A DNA stretch of 64,000 bases from an uncultured Allomuricauda sp. (GCF_947499585.1 NZ_CANMOO010000002.1:930001-994000), one strand, 5' to 3'. Positions 24,521 to 33,799 are shown, counted from the stretch's first letter. Translations and numbers: made by a program. Notes: generated by a model from the sequence alone, not told the origin.

Positions 24521-26238
24521 TATATGTTTCCTTTTTTAAGTTCTTGCGCTGCATGGTGGGCAGCTCTTGCAGTAAAAGCCATATAGGTCAGTGAGGGATT
24601 TACACAACTTGCGGATGTCATAAAAGCCCCGTCAGTAACATAAACATTTTTAACCGTATGTACTTGATTGTTTCCGTTTAAAACGGAAGTTTTAGGATTT
24701 CTACCCATTCTGGCAGTACCCATTTCATGTATTCCCAGGCCTAGTGCGTAAGTCTCATCATAAGTTTCAATATCGCGTACTCCAGACTTTTCAAGCATTG
24801 CTGCTGCCTGTTCTTGCATATCCTTACGCATTTTGAGCTCATTTTCCTTTATCTCTGCATCAAAAGTGACCGTTGGTAGACCCCATTGATCTTTCTTATC
24901 ATAGTCAAGAGTCATTTTATTTTCATGATATGGCAAGATTTCTCCAAATCCTAACATGTTCATGTTCCAGCCTCCTGGTTTTAAAACAGCATCTTTAAGT
25001 TCTTTTCCATGGGAAACCTCAGCAATGGCGGCTTCATAATCACCTCTTCCAGCACCACCTTGGTATCCATAACCTCGGGTAAAGTCTTTCATATCACTGC
25101 TACCTCCCAAGTTTCTAAAACGAGGAACATAAATTCCATTTGGTTTTCTTCCTTTGTAATACTTATCCTCAAAGCCATCCATTTTACCTCGAGCACCAGC
25201 TTTAAAGTGATGGTCCATAATGTTATGACCCAATTCTCCAGAATCGTTACCCATTCCGTTAGGGAATCTATCAGATTTAGATTGCATTAGAATTGAAGTT
25301 GATGCTACAGCAGAAGCGCAAAGGAAAATTACCTTGGCCTTAAATTCAAAAACTTCTTTGGTAACACGATCTATAACTTTTACTCCCGTGGCTTTTTTTG
25401 TATTCTCATCATAGATTACTTCATGCACAATAGAGTCTGGGCGTAAAGTCATATTCCCTGTTCGTTCAGCAGCGGGTAATGTAGAAGAATTACTACTGAA
25501 ATATGCGCCAAAAGGACAACCTCTAATACACCTGTTTCTAAATTTACAGGAACTACGGTTTAAACCATCAAACTTTTTATCACTGTTAATATGTGCAACT
25601 CTACCAGCTGTAATAACACGTCCATCAAAATGATCAGAAACGCGTTCACGCACATGTTGTTCAACACAATTAAGATCCATCATGGGCTCAAACTTCCCAT
25701 CTGGTAGTTGAGGTAAATTCAATAGTTCTCCTGAAACTCCTATATAACTTTCAACTTTATCATACCAAGGAGCAATGTCTTTATAGCGTACTGGCCAATC
25801 AACGGCAACACCTTCTTTTTTATTTGCCTCAAAATCAATTTCACTCCAACGGTAGCTATGACGCCCCCATAACAATGATCGCCCACCTACATGGTAGCCT
25901 CTCATCCAATCAAAACGTTTGGTTTCATTATAAGGATGATCAATGTCGTCCACAAACCAGAAATTATGAGGAGCTTTTACAGTGTAACCTGTTCTATTTT
26001 GTTTCTCCTGTCTGGCAATCTTGTCTGGCGATAATTCCCCATTGTTTGGAAAATCCCAAGGATCTAGATTTGCTGTGGGATAATCAGTAATATGATTTAC
26101 CATACGACCGCGTTCCAAGACCAATGTCTTTAGTCCATTTTCGCACAGTTCTTTAGCAGCCCAACCACCACTAATGCCCGTTCCCACTACAATGGCATCG
26201 TATGATTCCTGCTCTTCGTTGTAATAAAATTTACTCAT
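24520..26238 (-). CDS. GMC-family oxidoreductase, candidate glycoside 3-dehydrogenase large subunit (copy 1)
   Basis: A 572-residue FAD-dependent dehydrogenase. The FAD loop is GTGISGG (19-25), with LERG at 41-44 closing the Rossmann strand. The C-terminal GMC part includes GIHEMGTARMG and SCVNPSLTYMAFT, which hold the catalytic His/Asn pair of the family. There is no signal peptide, so export would be by hitch-hiking on the Tat-signal subunit encoded directly downstream. By family and by neighbours (isomerase, DUF1080, Gfo/Idh/MocA) it should oxidise C3 of a glycoside or sugar in the periplasm; the substrate is not known. Confidence 0.85.
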   Translation of the reverse strand: MSKFYYNEEQESYDAIVVGTGISGGWAAKELCENGLKTLVLERGRMVNHITDYPTANLDPWDFPNNGELSPDKIARQEKQNRTGYTVKAPHNFWFVDDIDHPYNETKRFDWMRGYHVGGRSLLWGRHSYRWSEIDFEANKKEGVAVDWPVRYKDIAPWYDKVESYIGVSGELLNLPQLPDGKFEPMMDLNCVEQHVRERVSDHFDGRVITAGRVAHINSDKKFDGLNRSSCKFRNRCIRGCPFGAYFSSNSSTLPAAERTGNMTLRPDSIVHEVIYDENTKKATGVKVIDRVTKEVFEFKAKVIFLCASAVASTSILMQSKSDRFPNGMGNDSGELGHNIMDHHFKAGARGKMDGFEDKYYKGRKPNGIYVPRFRNLGGSSDMKDFTRGYGYQGGAGRGDYEAAIAEVSHGKELKDAVLKPGGWNMNMLGFGEILPYHENKMTLDYDKKDQWGLPTVTFDAEIKENELKMRKDMQEQAAAMLEKSGVRDIETYDETYALGLGIHEMGTARMGRNPKTSVLNGNNQVHTVKNVYVTDGAFMTSASCVNPSLTYMAFTARAAHHAAQELKKGNI

Positions 26239-26325
26239 TTAATAGGATTGTTTATTTCATAAATGTATTAATTATTAAATTAATTTTCTACATTTAATCC
26301 TTATGTTTATTGAGAATTCACTACT

Positions 26326-26342
26326 ATAACGTTGTAGTTTTT
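26326..26342 (+). promoter_or_regulatory. 17-bp element shared by both GMC/isomerase spacers (copy 1)
   Basis: ATAACGTTGTAGTTTTT; 15 of 17 bases match the element at 33718-33734, in the same orientation and the same kind of divergent GMC/isomerase spacer. It ends with TAGTTTTT, one base off the -7 consensus, 33 bp before the isomerase ATG; a TTG lies 22 bp upstream of that (26310-26312). Confidence 0.55.
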
Positions 26343-26374
26343 CAATTCTATTTAATATTACACAATCAACCCTT

Positions 26375-27379
26375 ATGAAGAGAAGGAATTTTATTCAAAA
26401 TGGTGCCCAAGCAGGAATTGCACTTTCACTGTTGGGTACATACGCATGTAAACAAGGCAAGAAAAAAGAAATAACAGACACGGAAATGCTAGAAGAAACT
26501 CCAGCTGCACCAGAGCAAATGTTCAAGCTTTCGCTAGCGCAGTGGTCCATACATAGAATGATTAGGGAAGAAGGACTAGACCCATATCTATTTGCTGAAA
26601 AAGCAAAAGGGTGGGGTTTTTCTGGTTTGGAATATGTAAGTCAATTGTATGAGGACGAACTTAAAGCTGCTAATTTTTCTAAAGAGGCGATGGATAAATT
26701 CGTAGAAAAATCAAAAGCGGAAAGTGAAAAACATGGATTGGAAAATCTAATTATTATGATTGATCATGAAGGAGATTTATCTGCCGCAGATGAGATGGAA
26801 AGAAAAAAGGCCATCGAAGATCATTTTAAATGGGTAGATGCCGCAGCCGCACTTGGGTGTCATTCAGTAAGAGTGAATTTAATGGGCAGTAAGATTGCTG
26901 AGGAATGGACTCCTGCTTCTATTGATGGACTTACACAACTTTCCAACTACGCAAAAGATAAAAACATCAATGTGATAGTGGAAAATCATGGTGGATTTTC
27001 CTCTAATGCAGCTATGTTGGTTGAAGTTATTAAAAAAGTGAACCTGGCTAATTGCGGAACGCTTCCAGATTTTGGGAATTTCTGCGTGAAAAGAGAGGAT
27101 GGGTCTTATTTTGACACTCCCTGCGTTGAGGAATATGATAGATATAAAGGAATAGGTGAACTAATGCCATACGCCAAAGCTGTGAGTGCCAAGTCCCATG
27201 ATTTTGATGATCAAGGCAATGAGACGCATACCGATTTTGAACGTATGATGAAAATTGTTAAAGACTCCGGTTATTCGGGTTATGTAGGAGTAGAATATGA
27301 AGGGGATGAACTCAGTGAAGAAGAAGGAATTATTGCCACCAAAAACTTATTGAACAAATTACTTAATCTATCTGCATAA
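26375..27379 (+). CDS. exported TIM-barrel sugar phosphate isomerase/epimerase family protein
   Basis: A 334-residue AP-endonuclease-2/xylose-isomerase-like TIM barrel, similar to hydroxypyruvate isomerase. The N-terminus MKRRNFIQNGAQAGIAL has a twin-arginine motif and then LLGTYAC25, so it may be a Tat-exported lipoprotein. Metal-site features include VENHGGFSS (E202 region), LPDFGNF and VGVEYEGDE near the C-terminus. Envelope-located members in glycoside-oxidation clusters are thought to act on keto-sugar products. It is first of a plus-strand operon running to 31432. Confidence 0.8.
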   Translation: MKRRNFIQNGAQAGIALSLLGTYACKQGKKKEITDTEMLEETPAAPEQMFKLSLAQWSIHRMIREEGLDPYLFAEKAKGWGFSGLEYVSQLYEDELKAANFSKEAMDKFVEKSKAESEKHGLENLIIMIDHEGDLSAADEMERKKAIEDHFKWVDAAAALGCHSVRVNLMGSKIAEEWTPASIDGLTQLSNYAKDKNINVIVENHGGFSSNAAMLVEVIKKVNLANCGTLPDFGNFCVKREDGSYFDTPCVEEYDRYKGIGELMPYAKAVSAKSHDFDDQGNETHTDFERMMKIVKDSGYSGYVGVEYEGDELSEEEGIIATKNLLNKLLNLSA

Positions 27380-27391
27380 AACACTGTGTTT

Positions 27392-27835
27392 ATGAAGGGA
27401 TTTTTACACCAGCATTTTGATTATAATTTCTATTGCAATAAAAAGCTTATTGAGCAATGTGCATCTATGGACCAAGTTCCTGAGAAGTGCATAAAATTGT
27501 TTAGTCATATTCTAAATGCGCATCACGTATGGAATCACAGAATTGTAGGAAAGCCAATTGAATTTGATGTTTGGCAAACACATAAGGTTGAAAATTGGCA
27601 GGATATACATTATGAAAACCAGCGGACTTCTTTTGAAATTATAACCAATGCAGATGATTTTGCAAAGAGGATAGATTATGAGAACAGTGAAGGAAGAACA
27701 TTTGGGAATGAGCTCAAAGATATCCTTTTTCATATAGTTAACCATTCCACACACCATAGGGGACAAATTTTGATGGATTTCCGATTGGCGGGAATTGAAC
27801 CCGAATCTTTGGACTACATATTATATAAAAGATAA
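27392..27835 (+). CDS. DinB-family metalloprotein
   Basis: A 147-residue four-helix-bundle protein of the DinB/YfiT superfamily. The metal-binding histidine triad is visible: HFDYN near the N-terminus, ILNAHHVWNHRI, and the C-terminal VNHSTHHRGQI. Relatives are thiol transferases (for example with bacillithiol) or metal-dependent hydrolases; the substrate here is unknown. An in-frame GTG at 27386 is possible, but the ATG at 27392 is preferred. It lies between the isomerase (12-bp gap) and the permease (12-bp gap). Confidence 0.8.
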   Translation: MKGFLHQHFDYNFYCNKKLIEQCASMDQVPEKCIKLFSHILNAHHVWNHRIVGKPIEFDVWQTHKVENWQDIHYENQRTSFEIITNADDFAKRIDYENSEGRTFGNELKDILFHIVNHSTHHRGQILMDFRLAGIEPESLDYILYKR

Positions 27836-27847
27836 ATTCCCTAATTC

Positions 27848-29077
27848 ATGACTTTAAAAATAAAATTCCAACTCTCTTTTATGATGTTTTTAGAATTCTT
27901 CATCTGGGGAGGCTGGTTTGTTACGCTGGGCACTTTTCTAGGAGAAAACTTAAATGCCAGTGGGGGAGAAATAGCGAAAGCTTTTTCAACTCAATCATGG
28001 GGAGCGATAATAGCACCATTTATTATAGGATTGATAGCGGATAGATATTTTAATGCCGAACGAATTTTAGGTGTTTTGCACCTTTTAGGTGCATTTTTAA
28101 TGTACCAAATGTATGGTATAGATGACTTTGCTGCTTTTTATCCATATGTTTTGGGATATATGATTTTATATATGCCGACTTTGGCTCTAGTAAATTCAAT
28201 TTCTTTTAATCAGATGAAAGATCCTGCCAAGGAATTCTCTTTGGTAAGAGTATTTGGAACTATAGGGTGGATTGTTGCCGGATTGATTATTAGCTACGTG
28301 TTTCTTTGGGATTCACCAGAGGGAAGATCAGAGGGGATGTTAAAGAATACCTTTTTAATGGTGGCGATAGCATCGGCTATTTTAGGACTTTTTAGCTTTA
28401 CACTTCCAAGGACTCCTCCAAGAGTATCAAAAGATGAAAAGGTCAGTATTTCAAGTTTGTTGGGATTGGATGCCTTGAAACTTTTAAAAGATAAAAACTT
28501 TCTCATTTTCTTTATTGCCTCTGTGCTCATATGTATTCCCTTAGCGTTTTACTACCAAAATGCAAATCCATTTCTTTCGGAAATTGGTGTAAGTAATCCA
28601 ACTGGGAAAATGACCATAGGTCAAATATCCGAAGTGCTTTTTATGTTGTTACTACCCTATTTCTTTAAAAAATATGGGTTTAAAAAAACTATTTTGGCGG
28701 GGATGTTGGCATGGACCATTCGCTATTTGTTGTTTGCTTTTGGCAACCCTGGTGAGCTTGCCTTCATGTTGATTATTGGAATTGCACTACATGGTATTTG
28801 CTATGATTTTTTCTTTGTATCTGGCCAAATTTATACAGATACCAAAGCTGGGGAAAAATACAAGAGTGCAGCCCAAGGTCTAATTACACTTGCCACTTAT
28901 GGAGTGGGAATGCTCATTGGGTTTTGGATAGCAGGAAAAATAACGGATACATATCTATTGGAAGACGCTACCCATACTTGGCAAACCATATGGATGTATC
29001 CTGCTGGATTTGCCTTAGTTGTTTTTCTACTGTTTGCTTTAGTTTTTAAAAATGAGAAAGTAGAATATAAAACTTGA
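27848..29077 (+). CDS. MFS permease, NupG-like nucleoside/sugar symporter
   Basis: A 409-residue major facilitator protein with 12 hydrophobic segments. The first helix has FLEFFIWGGWFVTLGTFL, close to the NupG nucleoside:H+ symporter signature. In Bacteroidota many NupG-like proteins sit beside Gfo/Idh/MocA and isomerase genes, so they likely import a sugar or glycone released outside rather than nucleosides; this is inference from context. It is third in the 26375-31432 operon, followed by a second MFS gene 31 bp on. Confidence 0.8.
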   Translation: MTLKIKFQLSFMMFLEFFIWGGWFVTLGTFLGENLNASGGEIAKAFSTQSWGAIIAPFIIGLIADRYFNAERILGVLHLLGAFLMYQMYGIDDFAAFYPYVLGYMILYMPTLALVNSISFNQMKDPAKEFSLVRVFGTIGWIVAGLIISYVFLWDSPEGRSEGMLKNTFLMVAIASAILGLFSFTLPRTPPRVSKDEKVSISSLLGLDALKLLKDKNFLIFFIASVLICIPLAFYYQNANPFLSEIGVSNPTGKMTIGQISEVLFMLLLPYFFKKYGFKKTILAGMLAWTIRYLLFAFGNPGELAFMLIIGIALHGICYDFFFVSGQIYTDTKAGEKYKSAAQGLITLATYGVGMLIGFWIAGKITDTYLLEDATHTWQTIWMYPAGFALVVFLLFALVFKNEKVEYKT

Positions 29078-29108
29078 ACCAAATAGGTAACTAACCAAAT
29101 ATAATTTA

Positions 29109-30284
29109 ATGGAAAATATTAATAAGAATAGACTTTTTATTGCCTCCTGTATAGCCTTATTGGTTACGGCAATGACATTTGCTATAAGAGCAAGATTAGA
29201 AACTGTTTTCGGACCAGACGGTGTGGGCCTTACTTTAGAACAAATAGGATGGGCATTTACCCCTGCTTTTTGGGGGTTTACAATTGCAATGATTGTTGGA
29301 GGCCCATTAGTTGATTCGCTCGGGATTAAAAAAATTACATGGATAGCTTTTATTACCCATGCTATAGGTATTATCTGGACAATCTTGGCAAAGGACCAGA
29401 CCTCATTATTCTTGGCTACGCTTTTTGTAGGTATCGGAAATGGAATGGTCGAAGCTGCACTTAACCCAATGATAGCTTCAATGTATACCAAGAACAAAAC
29501 AAAGATGTTGAATCGTTTTCATGTCTGGTTTCCTGGAGGAATAGTAATTGGCTCTTTGGTGGGCTGGTTGGTGATGGACGTTATGGGGCTTGGATGGCAG
29601 GTAATGGTAGGGGTGTTGTTTATTCCACTAATTGTCTATGGCTTCATGTTTTTAGGACAGAATTTTCCTGTTACTGAGCGCGTACAAATGGGAATCAGCA
29701 ACAACAAAATGATTGCCAGTTTAGGCAAGCCATTGTTCATTTTTATGGTGCTGTGCATGTTTTTAACAGCAGCTTCTGAGCTGGGTACAACACAGCGCAT
29801 AGAATCATTGCTAAAAGAATCCGTTGCAGTACCATTATTGGTACTTGCTTTTATAAATGGCATCATGGCATTAGGGCGTGCCTTTGCGGGTAAGGTTATA
29901 CATAAATTACAGCCTGCAGGTATGTTGTTATTTTCGGCAATATTTACATTTATAGGACTTTGGTTATTGACCATTACGAGTGGAGGAATGACTTTTGCAG
30001 CGGCAGCGGTTTTTGCGGTAGGAGTTACGTTTTTCTGGCCAACCATGCTTGGTTTTGTAGCAGAATATCTTCCTGAAACAGGAGCTTTGGGGTTGTCCAT
30101 AATGGGAGGAGCTGGAATGCTTTCAGTATCGGTGGTTTTGCCAGTAATGGGAAATATGATGGATAATGCAAGCGCAATAGAAGCACTTAGAACAATGTCT
30201 ATTCTTCCAGCGATTTTAATAGTTGCCTTTATCGGACTTTATATTTATATGAAAAAAAGAAAAACAAATACACAAGAAGCTTAA
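29109..30284 (+). CDS. MFS transporter
   Basis: A 391-residue major facilitator with 12 hydrophobic segments. The FHVWFPGGIVIGSLVGW segment (about 138-154) is typical of the sugar-MFS branch related to fucose/glucose permeases. It lacks the NupG signature of its neighbour, so the two permeases probably carry different compounds of the same pathway. It ends 11 bp before the Gfo/Idh/MocA gene. The substrate is not known. Confidence 0.75.
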   Translation: MENINKNRLFIASCIALLVTAMTFAIRARLETVFGPDGVGLTLEQIGWAFTPAFWGFTIAMIVGGPLVDSLGIKKITWIAFITHAIGIIWTILAKDQTSLFLATLFVGIGNGMVEAALNPMIASMYTKNKTKMLNRFHVWFPGGIVIGSLVGWLVMDVMGLGWQVMVGVLFIPLIVYGFMFLGQNFPVTERVQMGISNNKMIASLGKPLFIFMVLCMFLTAASELGTTQRIESLLKESVAVPLLVLAFINGIMALGRAFAGKVIHKLQPAGMLLFSAIFTFIGLWLLTITSGGMTFAAAAVFAVGVTFFWPTMLGFVAEYLPETGALGLSIMGGAGMLSVSVVLPVMGNMMDNASAIEALRTMSILPAILIVAFIGLYIYMKKRKTNTQEA

Positions 30285-30295
30285 AAAGAAAATTA

Positions 30296-31432
30296 ATGCC
30301 AAAAAAAATAAGATTAGGAGTGATTGGAGGGGGAGGCGATTCCCTCATTGGAGTGCTTCATAGAGTAGCCTCATTCATTAATGATAATTATGAAATTGTT
30401 GGAGCCGTATTCAATCCAGATTATGAGCAAAATGTTGCTTTCGCCAAAGAGATTGATGTGCCCACCAATAGGATTTATAAGGACTTTGACACACTTGTAG
30501 AGGAAGAGTTAAAACTTCCCGAAGATGAACGTATTCAGGTCTGCTCAGTTTTAACGCCCAACTTTTTGCATTTTCCTATGGCCAAGAAGTTATTAGATAA
30601 TGGCTTTCATGTTATCTGTGAAAAGCCAATGACCATGGATTATGAGGAAGCCAAAACCCTTCAAGAAGCCCATAAAAATTCTGGGAAGGTGTTTGCTTTG
30701 ACCCATACCTACACTGGCTACCCTATGGTGAGGCAGATGAGAGAGATGATTAAAAATGGTGAATTGGGTAAAATTCATAAAGTAGATGCCAGATACTACC
30801 AAGGTTGGATAAATACGGTAATCCACGATAAGGAAAAGCGTTCTACAGTCTGGAGATTGGATCCCACAAAAGCAGGAATAAGTTCATGTATGGGTGATAT
30901 TGGGGTGCATGCATTTAATATGGTGGAGTTTACCACAGGACTGCAAGTTAAATCGTTGTTATGCGATTTCAATTACTTGTATGAGGACAATCAAATGGAT
31001 GTAGACGGCACTGTTCTAATTCGTATGGATGAACATGTAAAAGGTGTAATCAGATCTAGTCAAGTTGCTACGGGAGAGGAAAATGGATTGGCAATTGCCA
31101 TCTATGGTGAAAAAGGAGCTTTACGATGGGAACAAGAAAAACCTAATTTCCTCTATAAAATGAGCGATACGGAACCTGTTCAAGTATATAAACCAGGACA
31201 TGCATACAATTCGGAACTCTCTTTGGGAGCATCAAAAATGCCACCTGGCCACCCAGAAGGGATTTTTGACTCCATGGCAAATATTTATCTAGGAGCTGCA
31301 AAGGCCATTAGAGGAGAGGAATACAATGATGGGGAATTCCCAACCATGGAAGATGGTGTTAGAGGTATGAACTTTATTGAAGGTACCGTAGCCTCACACA
31401 AACAAGGTAATGTTTGGGTGAAAATGGACTAA
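30296..31432 (+). CDS. cytoplasmic Gfo/Idh/MocA-family oxidoreductase
   Basis: A 378-residue NAD(P)-dependent oxidoreductase without a signal peptide. The nucleotide-binding region is GVIGGGGDSLIG (8-19), and the catalytic EKPM motif lies near residue 110 (VICEKPMTMD). The C-terminal domain has the GDIGVHAFNM histidine block. It would oxidise or reduce a sugar or keto-sugar brought in by the two upstream MFS permeases; reduction of a 3-keto-sugar is the natural role in this context (inference). It is the last gene of the plus-strand operon; a hairpin lies at 31460-31480. Confidence 0.85.
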   Translation: MPKKIRLGVIGGGGDSLIGVLHRVASFINDNYEIVGAVFNPDYEQNVAFAKEIDVPTNRIYKDFDTLVEEELKLPEDERIQVCSVLTPNFLHFPMAKKLLDNGFHVICEKPMTMDYEEAKTLQEAHKNSGKVFALTHTYTGYPMVRQMREMIKNGELGKIHKVDARYYQGWINTVIHDKEKRSTVWRLDPTKAGISSCMGDIGVHAFNMVEFTTGLQVKSLLCDFNYLYEDNQMDVDGTVLIRMDEHVKGVIRSSQVATGEENGLAIAIYGEKGALRWEQEKPNFLYKMSDTEPVQVYKPGHAYNSELSLGASKMPPGHPEGIFDSMANIYLGAAKAIRGEEYNDGEFPTMEDGVRGMNFIEGTVASHKQGNVWVKMD

Positions 31433-31459
31433 GGACACCTTTTTGTCAATAAGATTTAA

Positions 31460-31480
31460 ATGGCCGCATTTTGCGGCCAT
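31460..31480. terminator. GC-rich hairpin between convergent genes
   Basis: Stem ATGGCCGCA/TGCGGCCAT (31460-31468 with 31472-31480), 3-nt loop. It overlaps the stop of the ASCH gene. There is no proper T-run on either side, so it is a weak or transcript-protecting hairpin. Confidence 0.55.
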
Positions 31481-31944
31481 TATCTTTGAAAGATTTTCTC
31501 AAACCTTTCAAAAACAATAATCATACTTTCTAATGGGGTTCTGTTGAATTCAGAAAGTTCCCTAGTGTAATAATCCCAATGGGTCTTTCTCCAATGTTCT
31601 ATACTTTTATCTCCTTCACCTTCGAGCCTAGCATGCTCAGAATGGACTGCAAAATAGGGGACCAATTTGACAGAAGTGGTTCGGATAACACATTTAGCTT
31701 TTCCAGACCAATCTGTAACCACGGCAAAATCTCCTATTTTGGGCAGCTCTTCTTTTCGCAATTGCAAAGCTAAAAGAGATTGGGAGGTAGCGCGTTTAAC
31801 ATCTTTACAAACTAAATCGGCACAGGTATTGGCATCTTTTTCATTGTCACAAAAGTGTATCACTTTTGGAGCGTCTTCAGAAGCAAATTCTAGATGGGCA
31901 TCTAGAAAATCACCCCATAGATTTCGAGCAGAAGCGTTTTCCAT
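31480..31944 (-). CDS. ASCH-domain protein
   Basis: A 154-residue protein with a PUA-like ASCH beta-barrel. The family pattern is visible in the KRATSQSLLAL block, GDFAVVTDWSGKAKCVIRTTSV and the C-terminal HWRKTHWDYY. ASCH proteins bind RNA or modified nucleosides; some are N4-acetylcytidine amidohydrolases (YqfB), but this longer form belongs to a different branch. It starts 9 bp after the stop of the second GMC gene, in the position where copy 1 has its subunit-3 partner, but it is unrelated to that subunit. Confidence 0.8.
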   Translation of the reverse strand: MENASARNLWGDFLDAHLEFASEDAPKVIHFCDNEKDANTCADLVCKDVKRATSQSLLALQLRKEELPKIGDFAVVTDWSGKAKCVIRTTSVKLVPYFAVHSEHARLEGEGDKSIEHWRKTHWDYYTRELSEFNRTPLESMIIVFERFEKIFQR

Positions 31945-31953
31945 AGTAGGTAT

Positions 31954-33657
31954 TTAAGAAAATTTATGTTGTTTAAATTGTTCAGCAGCATGATTGGCCG
32001 CTCTGGCTGTAAAAGCCATATAGGTTAATGAGGGGTTAACACAATTTGCAGAAGTCATAAATGCGCCATCTGTAACATATACATTAGGCACGTCATGAAC
32101 TTGATTATGCTTGTTTAAAATAGAAGTTTTAGGGTCTTTCCCCATGCGTGCACCTCCCATTTCATGTATTCCTAAGCCAGGGCCGGTTTCAGTATCAAAA
32201 GACTTTACATTTTTAAAACCTGCCGCTTTTAGAATAGCAACAGCCTCTTCTTTTATGGCCTCCCGCATATTAAGTTCATTCTCTTTGAACTCTACGTCAA
32301 AGTCTAATTGGGGTAATCCCCATTTATCTTTTTTATTTTGACTCAAGGTTACTCGATTATCATGATGAGGAAGCATTTCACCAAAACCTGTCATGCCAAT
32401 TTCCCAACCCCCAGGTTTTAGAATAGCTTCCTTGAGTGCTTTTCCATAACCCATTTCCGCTACCATCTCTGACCAATGATTTCTGCTTGCTCCACCTTGA
32501 TACCCAAAACCACGTAAAAATTTTTTTCTTTTTGTTTTTTCGTCCAAGTTAACAAACCTTGGAATGTAGAAGCCGTTTGGCCTTCTTCCCTTGTAATATT
32601 TATCTAAATGACCATCAACTTTGGCAGAAGCTCCCAACTGGTAATGATGGTCCATGATATTTCTACCTAACTCATCATGATTGTTACCCATGCCATTTGG
32701 GAATGTTTTAGATTTTGATTGGAGTAAAATCCCTACTGAGGCCATTGCAGAAGCACATAAGAATACGATTTTCCCTTTGAATTCAATTTTTTCTTGGGTC
32801 TCGGCATCAATTATTTTTACCCCTGTTGCCTTTTTTTGCTTTTCATCATAAACCACTTCATGAACAATGGAGTTTGGACGTAAGGTCATGTTACCTGTAC
32901 GTTCAGCAGCAGGTAAAGTTGAAGAGTTACTACTAAAATAACCTCCAAACGGACATCCTCTCCAACACCTGCTTCGATATTGACAAGGCCCTCGGCCTTC
33001 AAACGCAGTTGTATTTTCAGTAATATGGGCCGCCCTTCCAATGGTCAAAAGCCTGCCATCTTCAAACCCAGATTCCATAGCATTTTTCAGCTCTTTTTCC
33101 ACACAGTTCAATTCCATTGGCGGTTGAAATTGGCCATCAGGCAATTGCTTAAGCCCCAACTTCTCACCACTAACACCTATATAAGATTCTACTTTATCAT
33201 ACCAAGGCGAAATGTCTTTATAACGGACTGGCCAATCTACAGCGATTCCATCTTGTTTGTTGGCTTCAAAATCTATATCGCTCCAGCGGTAACTTTGTCT
33301 CCCCCATGTTAGCGACCTGCCACCAACATGATAACCCCTTATCCAATCAAAACGCTTGGTTTCTTGATAGGGATGCTCTAAATCATTTACAAAAAAATGC
33401 TTAACATCCTCCTTTGGGGCCCATCCTAGGCGACGTTGCTTTGGGTATTTTTTCAATTCTTCATCACTCAATTGGCCTTTTAAAGGGTAGTCCCACGGGT
33501 CATCGTTCATGGTTTTATAATCTTGAACATGCTTTACCATGGGTCCACGCTCCAAAACCAATGTCTTTAAGCCATTTTCGCAAAGCTCTTTGGCAGCCCA
33601 GCCACCACTTATCCCTGTTCCTACAACAATAGCATCATAAACAACATTTTCGTTCAT
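31954..33657 (-). CDS. GMC-family oxidoreductase (copy 2)
   Basis: A 567-residue FAD-dependent dehydrogenase, clearly a paralogue of the one at 24520-26238: GTGISGGWAAKELCENGLKT is shared, as are the RGYHVGGRSL block and the C-terminal ANCVNPSLTYMAFTARAA. The FAD loop and the catalytic His/Asn region (GIHEMGGARMG) are intact. Unlike copy 1 it has no subunit-3 gene; an ASCH gene follows instead. It must share the single small subunit at 23870, use one elsewhere, or work alone. It is divergent from a cytoplasmic isomerase gene, mirroring the layout of copy 1. Confidence 0.85.
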   Translation of the reverse strand: MNENVVYDAIVVGTGISGGWAAKELCENGLKTLVLERGPMVKHVQDYKTMNDDPWDYPLKGQLSDEELKKYPKQRRLGWAPKEDVKHFFVNDLEHPYQETKRFDWIRGYHVGGRSLTWGRQSYRWSDIDFEANKQDGIAVDWPVRYKDISPWYDKVESYIGVSGEKLGLKQLPDGQFQPPMELNCVEKELKNAMESGFEDGRLLTIGRAAHITENTTAFEGRGPCQYRSRCWRGCPFGGYFSSNSSTLPAAERTGNMTLRPNSIVHEVVYDEKQKKATGVKIIDAETQEKIEFKGKIVFLCASAMASVGILLQSKSKTFPNGMGNNHDELGRNIMDHHYQLGASAKVDGHLDKYYKGRRPNGFYIPRFVNLDEKTKRKKFLRGFGYQGGASRNHWSEMVAEMGYGKALKEAILKPGGWEIGMTGFGEMLPHHDNRVTLSQNKKDKWGLPQLDFDVEFKENELNMREAIKEEAVAILKAAGFKNVKSFDTETGPGLGIHEMGGARMGKDPKTSILNKHNQVHDVPNVYVTDGAFMTSANCVNPSLTYMAFTARAANHAAEQFKQHKFS

Positions 33658-33717
33658 TATTGTACTGTTTTAATTGTTAGCTAATCCCTATATTTATGTC
33701 TTTCTACAGGAAAAATA

Positions 33718-33734
33718 ATAACATCGTAGTTTTT
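33718..33734 (+). promoter_or_regulatory. 17-bp element shared by both GMC/isomerase spacers (copy 2)
   Basis: ATAACATCGTAGTTTTT, matching 26326-26342 at 15/17 positions. It lies 60 bp from the GMC start and 65 bp before the isomerase ATG. Its 3' part TAGTTTTT is one base off the -7 consensus. Confidence 0.55.
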
Positions 33735-33749
33735 TTCTTAAATATAGGC

Positions 33750-33778
33750 GATAAATCCTAAAACGTTAAGGATTTATC
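33750..33778. repeat. perfect 10-9-10 dyad upstream of the isomerase gene
   Basis: GATAAATCCT (33750-33759) and AGGATTTATC (33769-33778) are exact inverted repeats with a 9-nt spacer; a second, 7-6-7 dyad (ATCAATT/AATTGAT, 33776-33795) overlaps its end. It lies 21 bp before the ATG. Candidate operator, or 5'-leader hairpin. Confidence 0.55.
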
Positions 33779-33799
33779 AATTCTTAAAAATTGATTTAA

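Noticed and set aside
31460..31480. Considered as a full bidirectional intrinsic terminator
   Set aside because: The stem is strong, but neither side has a proper T-run, so it is listed only at moderate confidence.
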